Shown: piece by piece, positions 16,467 to 26,685 of the stretch
Position numbering within the stretch: position 1 is the first letter of the stretch
Layout: each line of letters starts with the position of its first letter
Source of the DNA: Ectopseudomonas mendocina
GTDB lineage: Bacteria; Pseudomonadota; Gammaproteobacteria; Pseudomonadales; Pseudomonadaceae
DNA: 64,000 nucleotides
Assembly (NCBI RefSeq): GCF_016008875.1
Contig: NZ_JADTQG010000019.1
Coordinates: forward strand, 53,514-117,513
Direction: 5' to 3'
The notes under the pieces: generated by a model
Told to the model about the DNA's origin: nothing
Seen by the model: only the letters and a program-made list of their open reading frames with translations
Databases searched by the model: none
Program-made: the position numbers and the translations under genes

Positions 16467-17399
16467 ATGAACACCTCGGCCATCGACACCCCTGCTGCAC
16501 AGGTCAGCACCCCAGGCGAGCGCAAGCCGCGGCGTCTGGCGCCGGGCTGGTTTCTGGTCAGCCCGTCGGTGCTCCTGCTGCTGATCTGGATGATCGTGCC
16601 GCTGGGCATGACCATTTATTTCTCGCTGATCCGCTACAACCTGCTCTACCCCGGCGAGAACGATTTCGTCGGTCTGGAAAACTTCGAATACTTCGTCACC
16701 GATGCCGCCTTCCTCTCCGGCGCCGGCAACACCGTGCTGCTGGTCGGCAGCGTGCTGCTGATAAGCGTGGTGTTCGGCGTGCTGATTTCCGCCTTGCTGG
16801 AGGCCAGCGAGTTCTTCGGCCGCGGCATCGTGCGGGTGCTGCTGATCTCGCCGTTCTTCATCATGCCCACGGTCAGCGCGCTGCTGTGGAAGAACCTGAT
16901 CTTCCACCCGGTATCGGGGATTCTCGCCGCTGTCTGGCAGTTCTTCGGCGCCCAGCCGGTGGACTGGCTGGCGCACCACCCGCTGTTTTCGATCATCATG
17001 ATCGTGTCCTGGCAGTGGCTGCCGTTCGCCATCCTGATCCTGATGACTGCCATGCAGTCGCTGGATCAGGAGCAGAAGGAGGCCGCGCGCCTCGATGGCG
17101 CCGGCCCCATCGCCATCTTCTGGCACCTGACCCTGCCGCACTTGGCGCGGCCGATCGCCGTGGTGGTGATGATCGAAACCATCTTCCTGCTCTCGGTATT
17201 CGCCGAGATCTACACCACCACCAGCGGCGGCCCGGGTTACGAATCGACCAACCTGGCCTACCTGATCTACACCCAGGCGCTGCTGCAGTTCGACGTCGGC
17301 ATGGCCTCCGCCGGCGGGCTGATTGCCGTGGTGATCGCCAACATCGCCGCCATCGTGCTGATCCGCATGATCGGCAAGAACCTCACCGAGCGGCAGTAG
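16467..17399 (+). CDS. mtlF: Polyol ABC transporter permease MtlF
   Basis: A 310-residue MalF-type inner-membrane permease. A 30-residue cytoplasmic N-terminus is followed by about six transmembrane segments. The ATPase-contacting EAA loop is EQKEAARLDGAGPIAIFWHLTLP. It forms a heterodimer with MtlG and docks MtlK. The ribosome-binding site TTCGGAGGCACC is strong. The stop lies 9 bp before mtlG. Length and order match the P. fluorescens operon. Confidence 0.94.
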   Translation: MNTSAIDTPAAQVSTPGERKPRRLAPGWFLVSPSVLLLLIWMIVPLGMTIYFSLIRYNLLYPGENDFVGLENFEYFVTDAAFLSGAGNTVLLVGSVLLISVVFGVLISALLEASEFFGRGIVRVLLISPFFIMPTVSALLWKNLIFHPVSGILAAVWQFFGAQPVDWLAHHPLFSIIMIVSWQWLPFAILILMTAMQSLDQEQKEAARLDGAGPIAIFWHLTLPHLARPIAVVVMIETIFLLSVFAEIYTTTSGGPGYESTNLAYLIYTQALLQFDVGMASAGGLIAVVIANIAAIVLIRMIGKNLTERQ

Positions 17400-17408
17400 G
17401 AGCGCAGC

Positions 17409-18242
17409 ATGCTGACCCTGAAACAGTCCCGCCGCCTGCAGAGCCTGGTCATCGGCATCCTCGCCTGGGCCATCGCCGCGGTGATCTTCTTTCCGATTTT
17501 CTGGATGGTGCTGACCAGCCTGAAGACCGAGATCGACGCCTTCGCCACGCCGCCGCAGTTCATCTTCATGCCGACGCTGGAGAATTACCTGCACATCAAC
17601 GAGCGCAGCGACTACTTCGCCTTCGCCTGGAACTCGGTGCTGATCTCCGTCTCGGCAACGCTGCTGGGCATGCTCCTGGCCGTGCCCGCCGCCTATTCCA
17701 TGGCCTTCTTCGAGAGCAAACGCACCAAGGGCACGCTGCTGTGGATGCTGTCGACCAAAATGCTGCCGCCGGTGGGCGTGCTGGTGCCGATCTACCTGCT
17801 GGCCAAGCAGTTCGGCCTGCTCGATTCGCGCCTGGCGCTGATCATCATCTACACCCTGATCAACCTGCCGATCCTGGTGTGGATGGTTTACACCTACTTC
17901 AAGGACATCCCCGTGGACATCCTCGAAGCCGCGCGCCTCGATGGCGCCACCACCTGGCAGGAGATCGTCCGCGTACTGCTGCCGATCGCCCGCGGCGGGC
18001 TGGCCTCGACCATGCTGCTATCGCTGATCCTGTGCTGGAACGAGGCGTTCTGGTCACTCAACCTGACCAGCTCCGCCGCCGCCCCGCTGACCGCGCTGGT
18101 GGCCTCCTACTCCAGCCCCGAGGGGCTGTTCTGGGCCAAGCTTTCCGCCGTCTCGACCCTGGCCTGCGCGCCCATCCTGATCTTCGGCTGGATCAGCCAG
18201 AAGCAACTTGTCCGCGGCCTGTCCTTCGGCGCAGTGAAATAA
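17409..18242 (+). CDS. mtlG: Polyol ABC transporter permease MtlG
   Basis: A 277-residue MalG-type permease with six predicted transmembrane segments (the first near residues 12-35) and the EAA loop ILEAARLDGATTWQEIVRVLLP. It partners MtlF in the membrane. The ribosome-binding site TAGGAGCGCAGC precedes the ATG. The stop is 15 bp before mtlK, consistent with one transcript. Confidence 0.94.
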   Translation: MLTLKQSRRLQSLVIGILAWAIAAVIFFPIFWMVLTSLKTEIDAFATPPQFIFMPTLENYLHINERSDYFAFAWNSVLISVSATLLGMLLAVPAAYSMAFFESKRTKGTLLWMLSTKMLPPVGVLVPIYLLAKQFGLLDSRLALIIIYTLINLPILVWMVYTYFKDIPVDILEAARLDGATTWQEIVRVLLPIARGGLASTMLLSLILCWNEAFWSLNLTSSAAAPLTALVASYSSPEGLFWAKLSAVSTLACAPILIFGWISQKQLVRGLSFGAVK

Positions 18243-18257
18243 CGGGAGAACTCCGAC

Positions 18258-19361
<1,104 letters not shown>

Positions 19362-19389
19362 CGCCGCGCTCCAACACGGGATTCTTCGG

Positions 19390-20865
19390 ATGAAGCTCAA
19401 TCGCCAGCAACTCTCCCAGCTGGGCGGCGCTATCGCGCTGCCCCGCTACACCCCGGACATGATCCGCACCGGCATTGCCCACATCGGCGTCGGCGGCTTT
19501 CACCGCGCGCATCAAGCCGTCTACACCGATGCCCTGATGAACCGGGGCCTGGCGCTGGACTGGGGCATCTGCGGCGTCGGCGTACGCAGTGAGGACCGCG
19601 CCATGCGCGATGCCCTGGCCGGCCAGGACCATCTCTACACCCTGGTCGAACTGGGCGACGAGCCGAACCTGCCGGTGCGAGTGATTGGCGCGATCACCGA
19701 TATGCTGCTGGCCGAGGAATCGCCACAGGCGTTGATCGACAAACTGGCCGACCCGGCGATTCGCATCGTCTCGCTGACCATCACCGAGGGTGGTTATTGC
19801 ATCGACGACAGCACCGGCGAATTTCTCGCCGACCTGCCAGCCATTCAGCACGACCTTCGCCACCCCGAATCGCCGCAAAGCGTCTTCGGTTTTCTCTGCG
19901 CGGCCCTGGCCAAACGCCGCGCGGCAGGCACGCCGGCCTTCACCCTGATGTCGTGCGATAACCTGCCGCACAACGGCGACGTCACGCGCAAGGCGCTGCT
20001 GGCATTCGCCCACCTGGCCGATCACGAGCTGGCCAGCTGGATCGACCATCACGTGAGTTTTCCCAACGCCATGGTCGACCGCATTACGCCGATGACCAGC
20101 GCCGCCCACCGCCAGCAACTGGCCGAACAGCATGGCGTCAACGACGCCTGGCCAGTGGTCTGCGAGCCCTTCGTGCAGTGGGTGTTGGAGGACAAGTTCG
20201 TCAGCGGCCGCCCAGCCTGGGAAGAGGTCGGCGTGCAGTTCACCGATGACGTCACGCCCTACGAGGAAATGAAGATCAAGCTGCTCAACGGCAGCCATCT
20301 GGCGCTGACCTACCTGGGTTTTCTCAAGGGCTATCGCTTCGTTCACGAGACCATGAACGATCCGCTGATACGCCGCTACGTGCGCACCTTCATGGACCTG
20401 GACGTGACCCCACAGCTGGCGCCAGTGCCGGGCATCGACCTGGACCACTACAAGGACACGCTGATCGAGCGCTTCTCCAACCAGGCCATCGCCGATCAGC
20501 TCGAGCGCGTCTGCTCGGACGGCTCGTCGAAGTTTCCCAAGTTCATCGTGCCGACCCTCAACCGCCTGATCGAGGATGGCCGGCCGCTGGAGCGCGCGGC
20601 CCTGGTGGTTGCGGCCTGGGCGCTGTATCTCAAGGGCGTCGACGAGAACGGCACGCGCTATCGCATCCCCGATCCGCGCGCCGAGTTCTGTCAGGCGCTG
20701 GTGGCCGATGACGACCAAGTGCGCGAGCGCGTGCTCGGCGTCGAGGCGATCTTCGGCACCGCCATCCCGCAGTCGGAAGCGTTCATCGCGGCCTTCGAGC
20801 TGTGTTACGACAGCCTGCGTAAGCTGGGCGTGACACGCACCCTGCAGACTCTGCTGGGCGACTGA
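19390..20865 (+). CDS. mtlD: Mannitol/polyol 2-dehydrogenase
   Basis: A 491-residue long-chain polyol dehydrogenase that oxidises mannitol to fructose (and arabitol to xylulose) with NAD. The N-terminal Rossmann motif is IAHIGVGGFHRAHQA. The family catalytic block is KIKLLNGSHLALTYLGFLKGY, with the lysine and histidine expected of polyol-specific dehydrogenases. The start at 19390 gives MKLNRQQLSQLGG, as in the P. fluorescens enzyme, whose known length (493) is close. It begins 28 bp after mtlK and ends 3 bp before mtlY. Confidence 0.95.
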   Translation: MKLNRQQLSQLGGAIALPRYTPDMIRTGIAHIGVGGFHRAHQAVYTDALMNRGLALDWGICGVGVRSEDRAMRDALAGQDHLYTLVELGDEPNLPVRVIGAITDMLLAEESPQALIDKLADPAIRIVSLTITEGGYCIDDSTGEFLADLPAIQHDLRHPESPQSVFGFLCAALAKRRAAGTPAFTLMSCDNLPHNGDVTRKALLAFAHLADHELASWIDHHVSFPNAMVDRITPMTSAAHRQQLAEQHGVNDAWPVVCEPFVQWVLEDKFVSGRPAWEEVGVQFTDDVTPYEEMKIKLLNGSHLALTYLGFLKGYRFVHETMNDPLIRRYVRTFMDLDVTPQLAPVPGIDLDHYKDTLIERFSNQAIADQLERVCSDGSSKFPKFIVPTLNRLIEDGRPLERAALVVAAWALYLKGVDENGTRYRIPDPRAEFCQALVADDDQVRERVLGVEAIFGTAIPQSEAFIAAFELCYDSLRKLGVTRTLQTLLGD

Positions 20866-20868
20866 GCC

Positions 20869-22368
20869 ATGTACCTCGGCATCGACTGCGGCACCCAGGG
20901 CACCAAGGCGCTGATACTGGATGCCGATAATGGCCAGGTGCTCGGTGCAGGCAGCGCCAGCCACACGCTGCACAGCGGCGCCAATGGCCGTCGTGAACAG
21001 CAGCCGCAACAGTGGCTGGACGCTTTCGAGCAGGCGACGCGTCAGGCGCTGGCGGCTGCGGGCATCGGCGGCGAGCGGATTCTCGGTATCGGCGTTTCCG
21101 GCCAGCAGCATGGCCTGGTGCTGCTCGATGAACAGGGCGCGGTGCTACGCCCGGCCAAGCTCTGGTGCGACACCGAATCGACTCCGGAAAACCAGCGCCT
21201 GCTCGCTCATCTCGGCGGCGAGGCCGGCTCGTTGCAACGCCTGGGCGTGGCCATCGCCCCGGGCTATACGGTATCCAAGCTGCTCTGGACCAAAGAGCAG
21301 CACCCCGAGGTCTTCGCCCGCATCGCGCATATCCTGCTGCCGCACGACTACCTCAACCACTGGCTCACCGGCCGCGCCTGCAGCGAGTACGGCGACGCCT
21401 CCGGCACGGGCTACTTCGATGTGCGCACGCGCAGCTGGGATGTCGAGCTGCTGAATTTCATCGACCCCAGCGGGCGCCTGCAGCGCGCACTGCCGGAGCT
21501 GATCGGCCCGGATCAGCCGGTGGGCCGCATCCGCCCACAGATCGCCCGGCAATTGGGGCTGAACCCGGACGCCGTGGTGGCCAGCGGCGGCGGCGACAAC
21601 ATGATGGGCGCCATCGGCACCGGCAATATCCGCCCCGGTGCGATCACCATGAGCCTGGGCACCTCCGGCACGCTCTACGCCTACAGCGCCCAGCCGATGA
21701 TCAGCCCACACGCGCAGGTCGCGACCTTCTGCTCATCGGGCGGCGGCTGGCTGCCGCTGATCTGCACCATGAACCTGACCAGCGCCAGCGGGCTGATCCA
21801 GCAATTGCTGGAGCTGGATGTCCACAGCTTCGCCGAGCTGGTCGAGCGCTCGCCTATCGGCGCCGAGGGCCTGTTGCTGCTGCCGTTCTTCAACGGTGAA
21901 CGAGTGCCGGCGCTGCCGACCGCGCGCGCCAGCCTGCTGGGCATGGACAGCGACAACCTGACCCGCGCCAACCTGTGCCGCGCGGTGGTCGAGGGCACTG
22001 CCTTCGGCCTGCGCTACGGGCTCGACCTGCTGCGCGCCAGCGGTCTGCAGAGCGAAACCATTCACCTGATCGGCGGCGCAGCGAAAAGCCCGGTCTGGCG
22101 CCAGGTGATCGCCGATATCATGGGCACGCCGCTGGTCTGCCCGCAGCACACCGAAGCCGCCGCCCTGGGCGCAGCGATCCAGGCTGCCTGGTGCCTGACG
22201 CCTGGCGACGATCGCCAGGCGCAGCTGGCCGCACTGTGCGAGCGCTGCGTGCAGCTCGATGCCAGCACGCACACCCAACCGGATGCTGCAAGCACCGCGC
22301 AGTACGAGGCGGTCTATCAACGCTATCGCGAGCAGGTCAGCCGGCTTGCAGAGGGTAATTCGAAGTGA
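20869..22368 (+). CDS. mtlY: Xylulokinase
   Basis: A 499-residue FGGY-family sugar kinase (XylB type). The N-terminal ATPase motif is GIDCGTQGTKALILD. The catalytic region is GVSGQQHGLVLLDEQG, and the C-terminal domain carries LIGGAAKSPVWRQVIADI. It converts xylulose, made from arabitol by MtlD, to xylulose 5-phosphate for the pentose phosphate pathway. It begins 3 bp after the mtlD stop, so coexpression is near certain. A 392-bp repeat-rich gap follows before mtlZ. Confidence 0.94.
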   Translation: MYLGIDCGTQGTKALILDADNGQVLGAGSASHTLHSGANGRREQQPQQWLDAFEQATRQALAAAGIGGERILGIGVSGQQHGLVLLDEQGAVLRPAKLWCDTESTPENQRLLAHLGGEAGSLQRLGVAIAPGYTVSKLLWTKEQHPEVFARIAHILLPHDYLNHWLTGRACSEYGDASGTGYFDVRTRSWDVELLNFIDPSGRLQRALPELIGPDQPVGRIRPQIARQLGLNPDAVVASGGGDNMMGAIGTGNIRPGAITMSLGTSGTLYAYSAQPMISPHAQVATFCSSGGGWLPLICTMNLTSASGLIQQLLELDVHSFAELVERSPIGAEGLLLLPFFNGERVPALPTARASLLGMDSDNLTRANLCRAVVEGTAFGLRYGLDLLRASGLQSETIHLIGGAAKSPVWRQVIADIMGTPLVCPQHTEAAALGAAIQAAWCLTPGDDRQAQLAALCERCVQLDASTHTQPDAASTAQYEAVYQRYREQVSRLAEGNSK

Positions 22369-22760
22369 GAGCAGCGCTGACGGTGAAAGCCGGTTTGCAA
22401 AACAGCTTTTCGTAGGAGCCCCGCCCCGGAGCGTAATGCTGTTCACTTAAGGCTGTACGCGCCTGGCTCCCCTCTCCCATTTATGGGAGAGGGGCTGGGG
22501 GAGAGGGCTGTAAATGCCGCAAAACTGCCAGCTCCCCCCTCGCCGAACACGGCCCGCCCTAACCCTCTCCCCGAAGGGGCGAGGGGACTAATCGCGTCCG
22601 ACCGCTTCTTATATGAACGGCATTACGCCCTAGGGCTAAGTTTTTCCAGTCCGCGCCGCCCTGGTTCGCAGCGGGGCGCCGCTCCTACAGCTCGGTGCAT
22701 CGGGGCTTGAATGAAGCGGGTGGTTTTTAAATGTGCCCTTGAATCGATACGGAGATGAAT
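22369..22760. other. Repeat-rich gap inside the mtl operon
   Basis: No gene is seen in these 392 bp. They hold a hairpin CCCCTCTCCCAT/ATGGGAGAGGGG (22469-22494), a partly inverted partner CCTCTCCCC/GGGGCGAGG (22564-22586), and a half REP-like unit GGGGCGCCGCTCCTACAG near 22676. The GGAGAGGGG/CCCCTCTCC elements look like a dispersed Pseudomonas intergenic repeat. Just before mtlZ is GATACGGAG, its ribosome-binding site. Confidence 0.75.
22469..22586. repeat. CCCCTCTCCC palindromic repeat pair
   Basis: The first hairpin has a perfect 12-bp stem with a 2-nt loop (22469-22494). The second (22564-22586) has an approximately 9-bp stem. The sequences between (CTGGGGGAGAGGGC and GCCCTAACCCTCTCCCC) are also mutually inverted, so the whole can fold as one large structure. 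Confidence 0.75.
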
Positions 22761-23708
22761 ATGTACCTGGTCTGTGGCGAAGCACTGTTCGACGTGTTTA
22801 TCCAGAACGACGGCGGGCGTAGCAACGAGTTGGCCTTCAAGGCCATCGCCGGCGGCTCGCCGTTCAACGTGGCGCTGGGCTTGCGCCGCATGGGCGCCGA
22901 CTCGGCGCTGTTCACCGGGATTTCCTCGGACAGCCTCGGCCAACACCTGCGCCAGGTGCTCAGTGATGAGGGCGTGAGCGATGCTTACCTGATTGCCAGC
23001 GATGCGCCGACCACCCTGGCGATGGTCGGCGTGGACGCCAGCGGCTCCCCGCGATACTCCTTCCGCGGCGAAGGCTGCGCCGACCGCCAGTTGCGCACCG
23101 AGCACCTGCCAACGCTCGATGATCAAGTGCGCGGCGTGCATGTCGGCTCCTTCTCGCTGGTGGTGGAGCCGGTGGCCAGCACGCTGCTGCAGCTGGTGCA
23201 GCGCGAGCACCCGCATCGCCTGATCAGCCTCGACCCCAACGTGCGTCTCGGCCCGGCGCCGGATGTCGCCCTTTGGCGAGAGCGCGTAGAGACCTTCGCC
23301 CGCCATGCACACCTGATCAAGGTCAGCGAAGAGGATCTGCAATTGCTGTATCCCGAGCGCGACCCGCAACAGGTCGCGGCAAGCTGGCTCAACGAACGCT
23401 GCCAGTTGGTGTTCCTCACTCAGGGCAGCGCAGGCGCCAGCGTCTACAGCCGCCACGGGCACAGCTCGGCGCCGGCCGTGGCCGTGCACACCCGCGATAC
23501 CGTCGGCGCCGGCGATACCTTCCAGGCGGCGCTGCTCGCCTACCTGGCGCGGCACCAGCTGAACAGCGTCGAGGCGCTGGCAACGCTGAGCCGTGAGCAG
23601 ATCGACGCCATGCTGAACCAAGCGATCGCAGCCGCCGCGCTGACCTGCTCGCGGGTCGGTCCCGACCTGCCCTACCTGCATGAACTGGAGCGGCAAAGCG
23701 CGCGTTGA
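22761..23708 (+). CDS. mtlZ: Fructokinase
   Basis: A 315-residue PfkB/ribokinase-family kinase that phosphorylates the fructose made by MtlD. It has the N-terminal GEALFDVF and GGSPFNVALGLRRMG sugar-site motifs and the C-terminal anion-hole signature DTVGAGDTFQAALLAYL with the catalytic aspartate. Of two tandem ATGs (22755 and 22761) I prefer the second because GGAG abuts the first but is correctly spaced for the second. It completes the mtl catabolic set but is set apart from mtlY by repeats, so it may depend on read-through or a private promoter. Confidence 0.93.
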   Translation: MYLVCGEALFDVFIQNDGGRSNELAFKAIAGGSPFNVALGLRRMGADSALFTGISSDSLGQHLRQVLSDEGVSDAYLIASDAPTTLAMVGVDASGSPRYSFRGEGCADRQLRTEHLPTLDDQVRGVHVGSFSLVVEPVASTLLQLVQREHPHRLISLDPNVRLGPAPDVALWRERVETFARHAHLIKVSEEDLQLLYPERDPQQVAASWLNERCQLVFLTQGSAGASVYSRHGHSSAPAVAVHTRDTVGAGDTFQAALLAYLARHQLNSVEALATLSREQIDAMLNQAIAAAALTCSRVGPDLPYLHELERQSAR

Positions 23709-23884
23709 GCGGGGCACAGGACGCCCTGTGCGGCACGCCATATCGGTAAACCGACACCGGGCACCAACTGCATGAACCTACCGGTTGTCGCGCCTGCGAG
23801 CGCGGGCGACACTTGCGTGTGACTCGCACCCCGCTGCGGCTGTCGTTTTAGCAGCGTATTTTCGATAACAAAGAGGTTCAGGGC

Positions 23885-24613
23885 ATGCCTTACAAACATC
23901 AGGTGATTCCGCTTCAGGCCCATGAGGGCAACGAAACCGCCGATCAGGCGCTGCACAGCATCGTCGAGGGCTTCAAACGCTTTCGCAACGAGGTATTCCC
24001 GCAGCAGGAAGAGCTGTTCAAGAAGCTCGCCACCGCCCAGAACCCACGCGCCATGTTCATCACCTGCGCCGACTCGCGCGTGGTGCCGGAGCTGATCACC
24101 CAAAGCTCGCCGGGCGACCTGTTCGTCAACCGTAACGTTGGTAACGTCGTACCGGCCTACGGGCAGATGATGGGTGGCGTATCCACCGCCATCGAGTACG
24201 CGGTGATGGCTCTGGGTGTGCAGCACATTATCGTCTGCGGGCACTCCGACTGCGGCGCGATGAAGGCGGTACTCAACCCGGCGTCTCTGGAAAGCATGCC
24301 CACGGTAAAGGCCTGGCTGCGCCACGCCGAGGTCGCGCGCAGCGTGGTCGCCGAGAATTGCAACTGCAGCAACAACCAAGAAGCCCTGGAAGTGCTCACG
24401 GAAGAGAACGTGGTGGCGCAGCTCAATCACCTGTGCACGCACCCGTCGGTGGCAGCCAGGCTGGCGCGCGGTCAGCTGTTCATCCATGGCTGGGTGTATG
24501 ACATCGAAACCAGCCAGATCAAGGCTTACGATGCCGAGCTGGGCAGCTTCCTGCCGCTCGATGGCGATAAGGTACCGATGGCCACGCCGCGCGCACGTTT
24601 TCCTCAGGAGTGA
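23885..24613 (+). CDS. can: Beta-class carbonic anhydrase
   Basis: A 242-residue beta-carbonic anhydrase that interconverts CO2 and bicarbonate in the cytoplasm. The zinc ligands are C61 and, in the second motif, H120 and C123 (CGHSDCGAM). The catalytic dyad D63/R65 lies in CADSRVV. The GDLFVNRNVGN strand is canonical. The length is slightly more than the E. coli Can protein (220). It stands convergent with the pyruvate carboxylase genes, whose substrate is bicarbonate. The start ATG follows AAGAGGTTCAGGGC. Confidence 0.95.
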   Translation: MPYKHQVIPLQAHEGNETADQALHSIVEGFKRFRNEVFPQQEELFKKLATAQNPRAMFITCADSRVVPELITQSSPGDLFVNRNVGNVVPAYGQMMGGVSTAIEYAVMALGVQHIIVCGHSDCGAMKAVLNPASLESMPTVKAWLRHAEVARSVVAENCNCSNNQEALEVLTEENVVAQLNHLCTHPSVAARLARGQLFIHGWVYDIETSQIKAYDAELGSFLPLDGDKVPMATPRARFPQE

Positions 24614-24618
24614 AACGC

Positions 24619-24646
24619 GCCGGCCGGAGCTCAGGCTCCGGCCGGC
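24619..24646. terminator. Strong hairpin after can
   Basis: A perfect 12-bp stem GCCGGCCGGAGC/GCTCCGGCCGGC closes a 4-nt loop 5 bp after the can stop. There is no T-run on the plus strand, so it may act mainly by stabilising the mRNA or assisting termination. Confidence 0.5.
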
Positions 24647-24733
24647 TGAAAGGAAAAGGCCATGCCCCGCGCAAGCGGTGCTGATCGCCCGCGCTGTGCT
24701 TGCGCACCTGGGGCATGACCAGAGAACTGCAGG

Positions 24734-24756
24734 AAAAAAAGGAGCCTTGCGGCTCC
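24734..24756 (-). terminator. Second intrinsic terminator for the pyc operon
   Basis: On the minus strand the stem GGAGCC/GGCTCC with a 4-nt loop is followed by seven T residues. It backs up the terminator at 24800-24858. Confidence 0.75.
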
Positions 24757-24799
24757 TGGGTCTCGAACCCTGGGCGTCCGGTCAGGGACGCCAACGAAT

Positions 24800-24858
24800 A
24801 AAAAAGGAGCCCGGGTTATACGCCCCGTCAAACTTGCCCATCCAACAGGCCGGGCTCC
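24800..24858 (-). terminator. First intrinsic terminator for the pyc operon
   Basis: On the minus strand the 9-bp stem GGAGCCCGG/CCGGGCTCC is followed by TTTTT. The loop is unusually long (35 nt). It begins 8 bp after the pycB stop codon. Confidence 0.7.
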
Positions 24859-24865
24859 ATAGAGG

Positions 24866-26677
24866 TTAACCTTCGATTTCCACCAGCACTTCGCCCGGAT
24901 TGACGCGGTCGCCCTTGGCCACGTGAACGGCCTTGACGGTACCGGCAATCGGCGCCTGCACCTCGGTTTCCATCTTCATTGCTTCGGTGATCAGTACGGC
25001 CTGACCGGCCTTGACCGTGTCACCTTCCTTGACCAGCACATCGACGATGTTGCCCGGCATGGTGGTGGACACGTCGCCCGGTGCCCCGGCCTGCTTGCGT
25101 TTGCCGCCGCTGCCAGCGACGAAATCGTTGAGCGGCTCGAACACCACCTCTTCCGGCATGCCGTCGATGGACAGGTAGAAGTGGCGCTTGCCGTCGCCCT
25201 TGACGCCGACGCCGGTGATGTCCACGCGGTAGCTTTCGCCATGCACGTCGACCACGAACTCGGTCGGCACGCCTTCACCACCGACCGGCGCCGCCTTGCC
25301 CTGGCCATTCGGCATGGGCAGCAGCTCTTCCGGTTTGAGGGTGCCGGCCGCGCGCTCTTCGAGGAACTTGCGCCCGATGTCAGGGAACATGGCGAAGGTC
25401 AGCACGTCCTCTTCGCACGATGCCAGGCTGCCGATCTCTTCACGCAGGCGCGCCAGCTCGGGTTTGAGCAGGTCGGCCGGGCGCACGTCGATCACTTCCT
25501 CGCTGCCGATGGCCTGCTTGCGCAGTTGCTCGTCGACCTTGCCCGGCGCCTTGCCGTAGCGGCCCTGCAGGTACAGCTTCACTTCGTTGGTGATGGTCTT
25601 GTAGCGCTCGCCAGCCAGCACGTTGAAGAACGCCTGGGTGCCGACGATCTGCGACGTCGGGGTCACCAGCGGCGGGAAGCCGAGGTCGGCACGCACACGC
25701 GGAATTTCTTCCAGCACTTCGTTCATGCGGTTCAGCGCACCCTGCTCCTTGAGCTGGTTGGCCAGGTTGGAAATCATCCCGCCCGGCACCTGGTTGACCT
25801 GCACGCGGGTATCCACGCCGGTGAACTCGCTCTCGAACTGGTGGTACTTCTTGCGCACAGCGTGGAAGTACATGCCGATTTCCTGGATCAGTTCCAGATC
25901 CAGGCCGGTGTCGAACTCGCTGCCCTTGAGCGCGGCGACCATCGACTCGGTGCCCGGATGGCTGGTGCCCCAGGCCAGGCTGGAGATGGCGGTGTCGATA
26001 TGATCGGCACCGGCTTCGATGGCCTTGAGCTGACACATGGCGCCGAGACCGGCGGTGTCGTGGCTGTGGATAAATACCGGCAAATCGATCTCGGCCTTCA
26101 GCGCCTTGACCAATTCGAAGGTGGCATAGGGCGTAAGCAGGCCGGCCATGTCCTTGATCGCGATGGAGTCGATGCCCATCGCCTGCATGGCCTTGGCCTG
26201 GCCGACGAAGGCCTCGTTGGTGTGCACCGGGCTGGTGGTATAGGCGATGGTGCCCTGGGCGTGCTTGCCGGCAGCCTTGACCGCCTCGATGGCCACGCGC
26301 AGGTTACGCACGTCGTTCATCGCATCGAAGATGCGGAACACGTCGATGCCGTTGACCGCGGCCTTGGCCACGAAGGCGCGCACCACGTCATCGCTGTAGT
26401 GGCGGTAGCCGAGCAGGTTCTGCCCGCGCAGAAGCATCTGCAGGCGGGTGTTGGGCAGCGCGGCCTTGAGCTGGCGCAGGCGCTCCCACGGGTCTTCCTT
26501 GAGGAAGCGCACGCACGAATCGAAGGTGGCCCCACCCCAGACTTCCAGCGACCAGTAGCCGACGCGATCGAGCTTGTCGCAGATCGGCAGCATGTCCTCG
26601 GTGCGCATGCGGGTCGCCAGCAGCGACTGGTGGGCATCGCGCAGGACGGTATCGGTAACGGTGATCTTCTTGCTCAT
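24866..26677 (-). CDS. pycB: Pyruvate carboxylase subunit B (carboxyltransferase + biotin domain)
   Basis: A 603-residue two-domain protein. The N-terminal HMGL-like TIM barrel (TDTVLRDAHQSLLATRMR, metal site around the early Asp) transfers carboxyl to pyruvate. The central PYC_OADA region follows. The C-terminal biotinyl domain has EAMKMETE with the biotinylated lysine at K568. It works with PycA to make oxaloacetate from pyruvate, bicarbonate and ATP. The sequence is close to oxaloacetate decarboxylase alpha subunits, but no oadB/oadG membrane genes are nearby and pycA is adjacent, which favours the anaplerotic enzyme. The start lies 8 bp after pycA with ribosome-binding site GGGGAC. Confidence 0.95.
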   Translation of the reverse strand: MSKKITVTDTVLRDAHQSLLATRMRTEDMLPICDKLDRVGYWSLEVWGGATFDSCVRFLKEDPWERLRQLKAALPNTRLQMLLRGQNLLGYRHYSDDVVRAFVAKAAVNGIDVFRIFDAMNDVRNLRVAIEAVKAAGKHAQGTIAYTTSPVHTNEAFVGQAKAMQAMGIDSIAIKDMAGLLTPYATFELVKALKAEIDLPVFIHSHDTAGLGAMCQLKAIEAGADHIDTAISSLAWGTSHPGTESMVAALKGSEFDTGLDLELIQEIGMYFHAVRKKYHQFESEFTGVDTRVQVNQVPGGMISNLANQLKEQGALNRMNEVLEEIPRVRADLGFPPLVTPTSQIVGTQAFFNVLAGERYKTITNEVKLYLQGRYGKAPGKVDEQLRKQAIGSEEVIDVRPADLLKPELARLREEIGSLASCEEDVLTFAMFPDIGRKFLEERAAGTLKPEELLPMPNGQGKAAPVGGEGVPTEFVVDVHGESYRVDITGVGVKGDGKRHFYLSIDGMPEEVVFEPLNDFVAGSGGKRKQAGAPGDVSTTMPGNIVDVLVKEGDTVKAGQAVLITEAMKMETEVQAPIAGTVKAVHVAKGDRVNPGEVLVEIEG

Positions 26678-26685
26678 GATGTCCC

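Noticed and set aside
24755..24775. TGGGTCTCGAACCCTGG looks like a tRNA T-arm on the minus strand
   Set aside because: Only three inner base pairs form around TTCGAGA, and no acceptor, D or anticodon arms exist nearby. It lies between the two pyc terminators.
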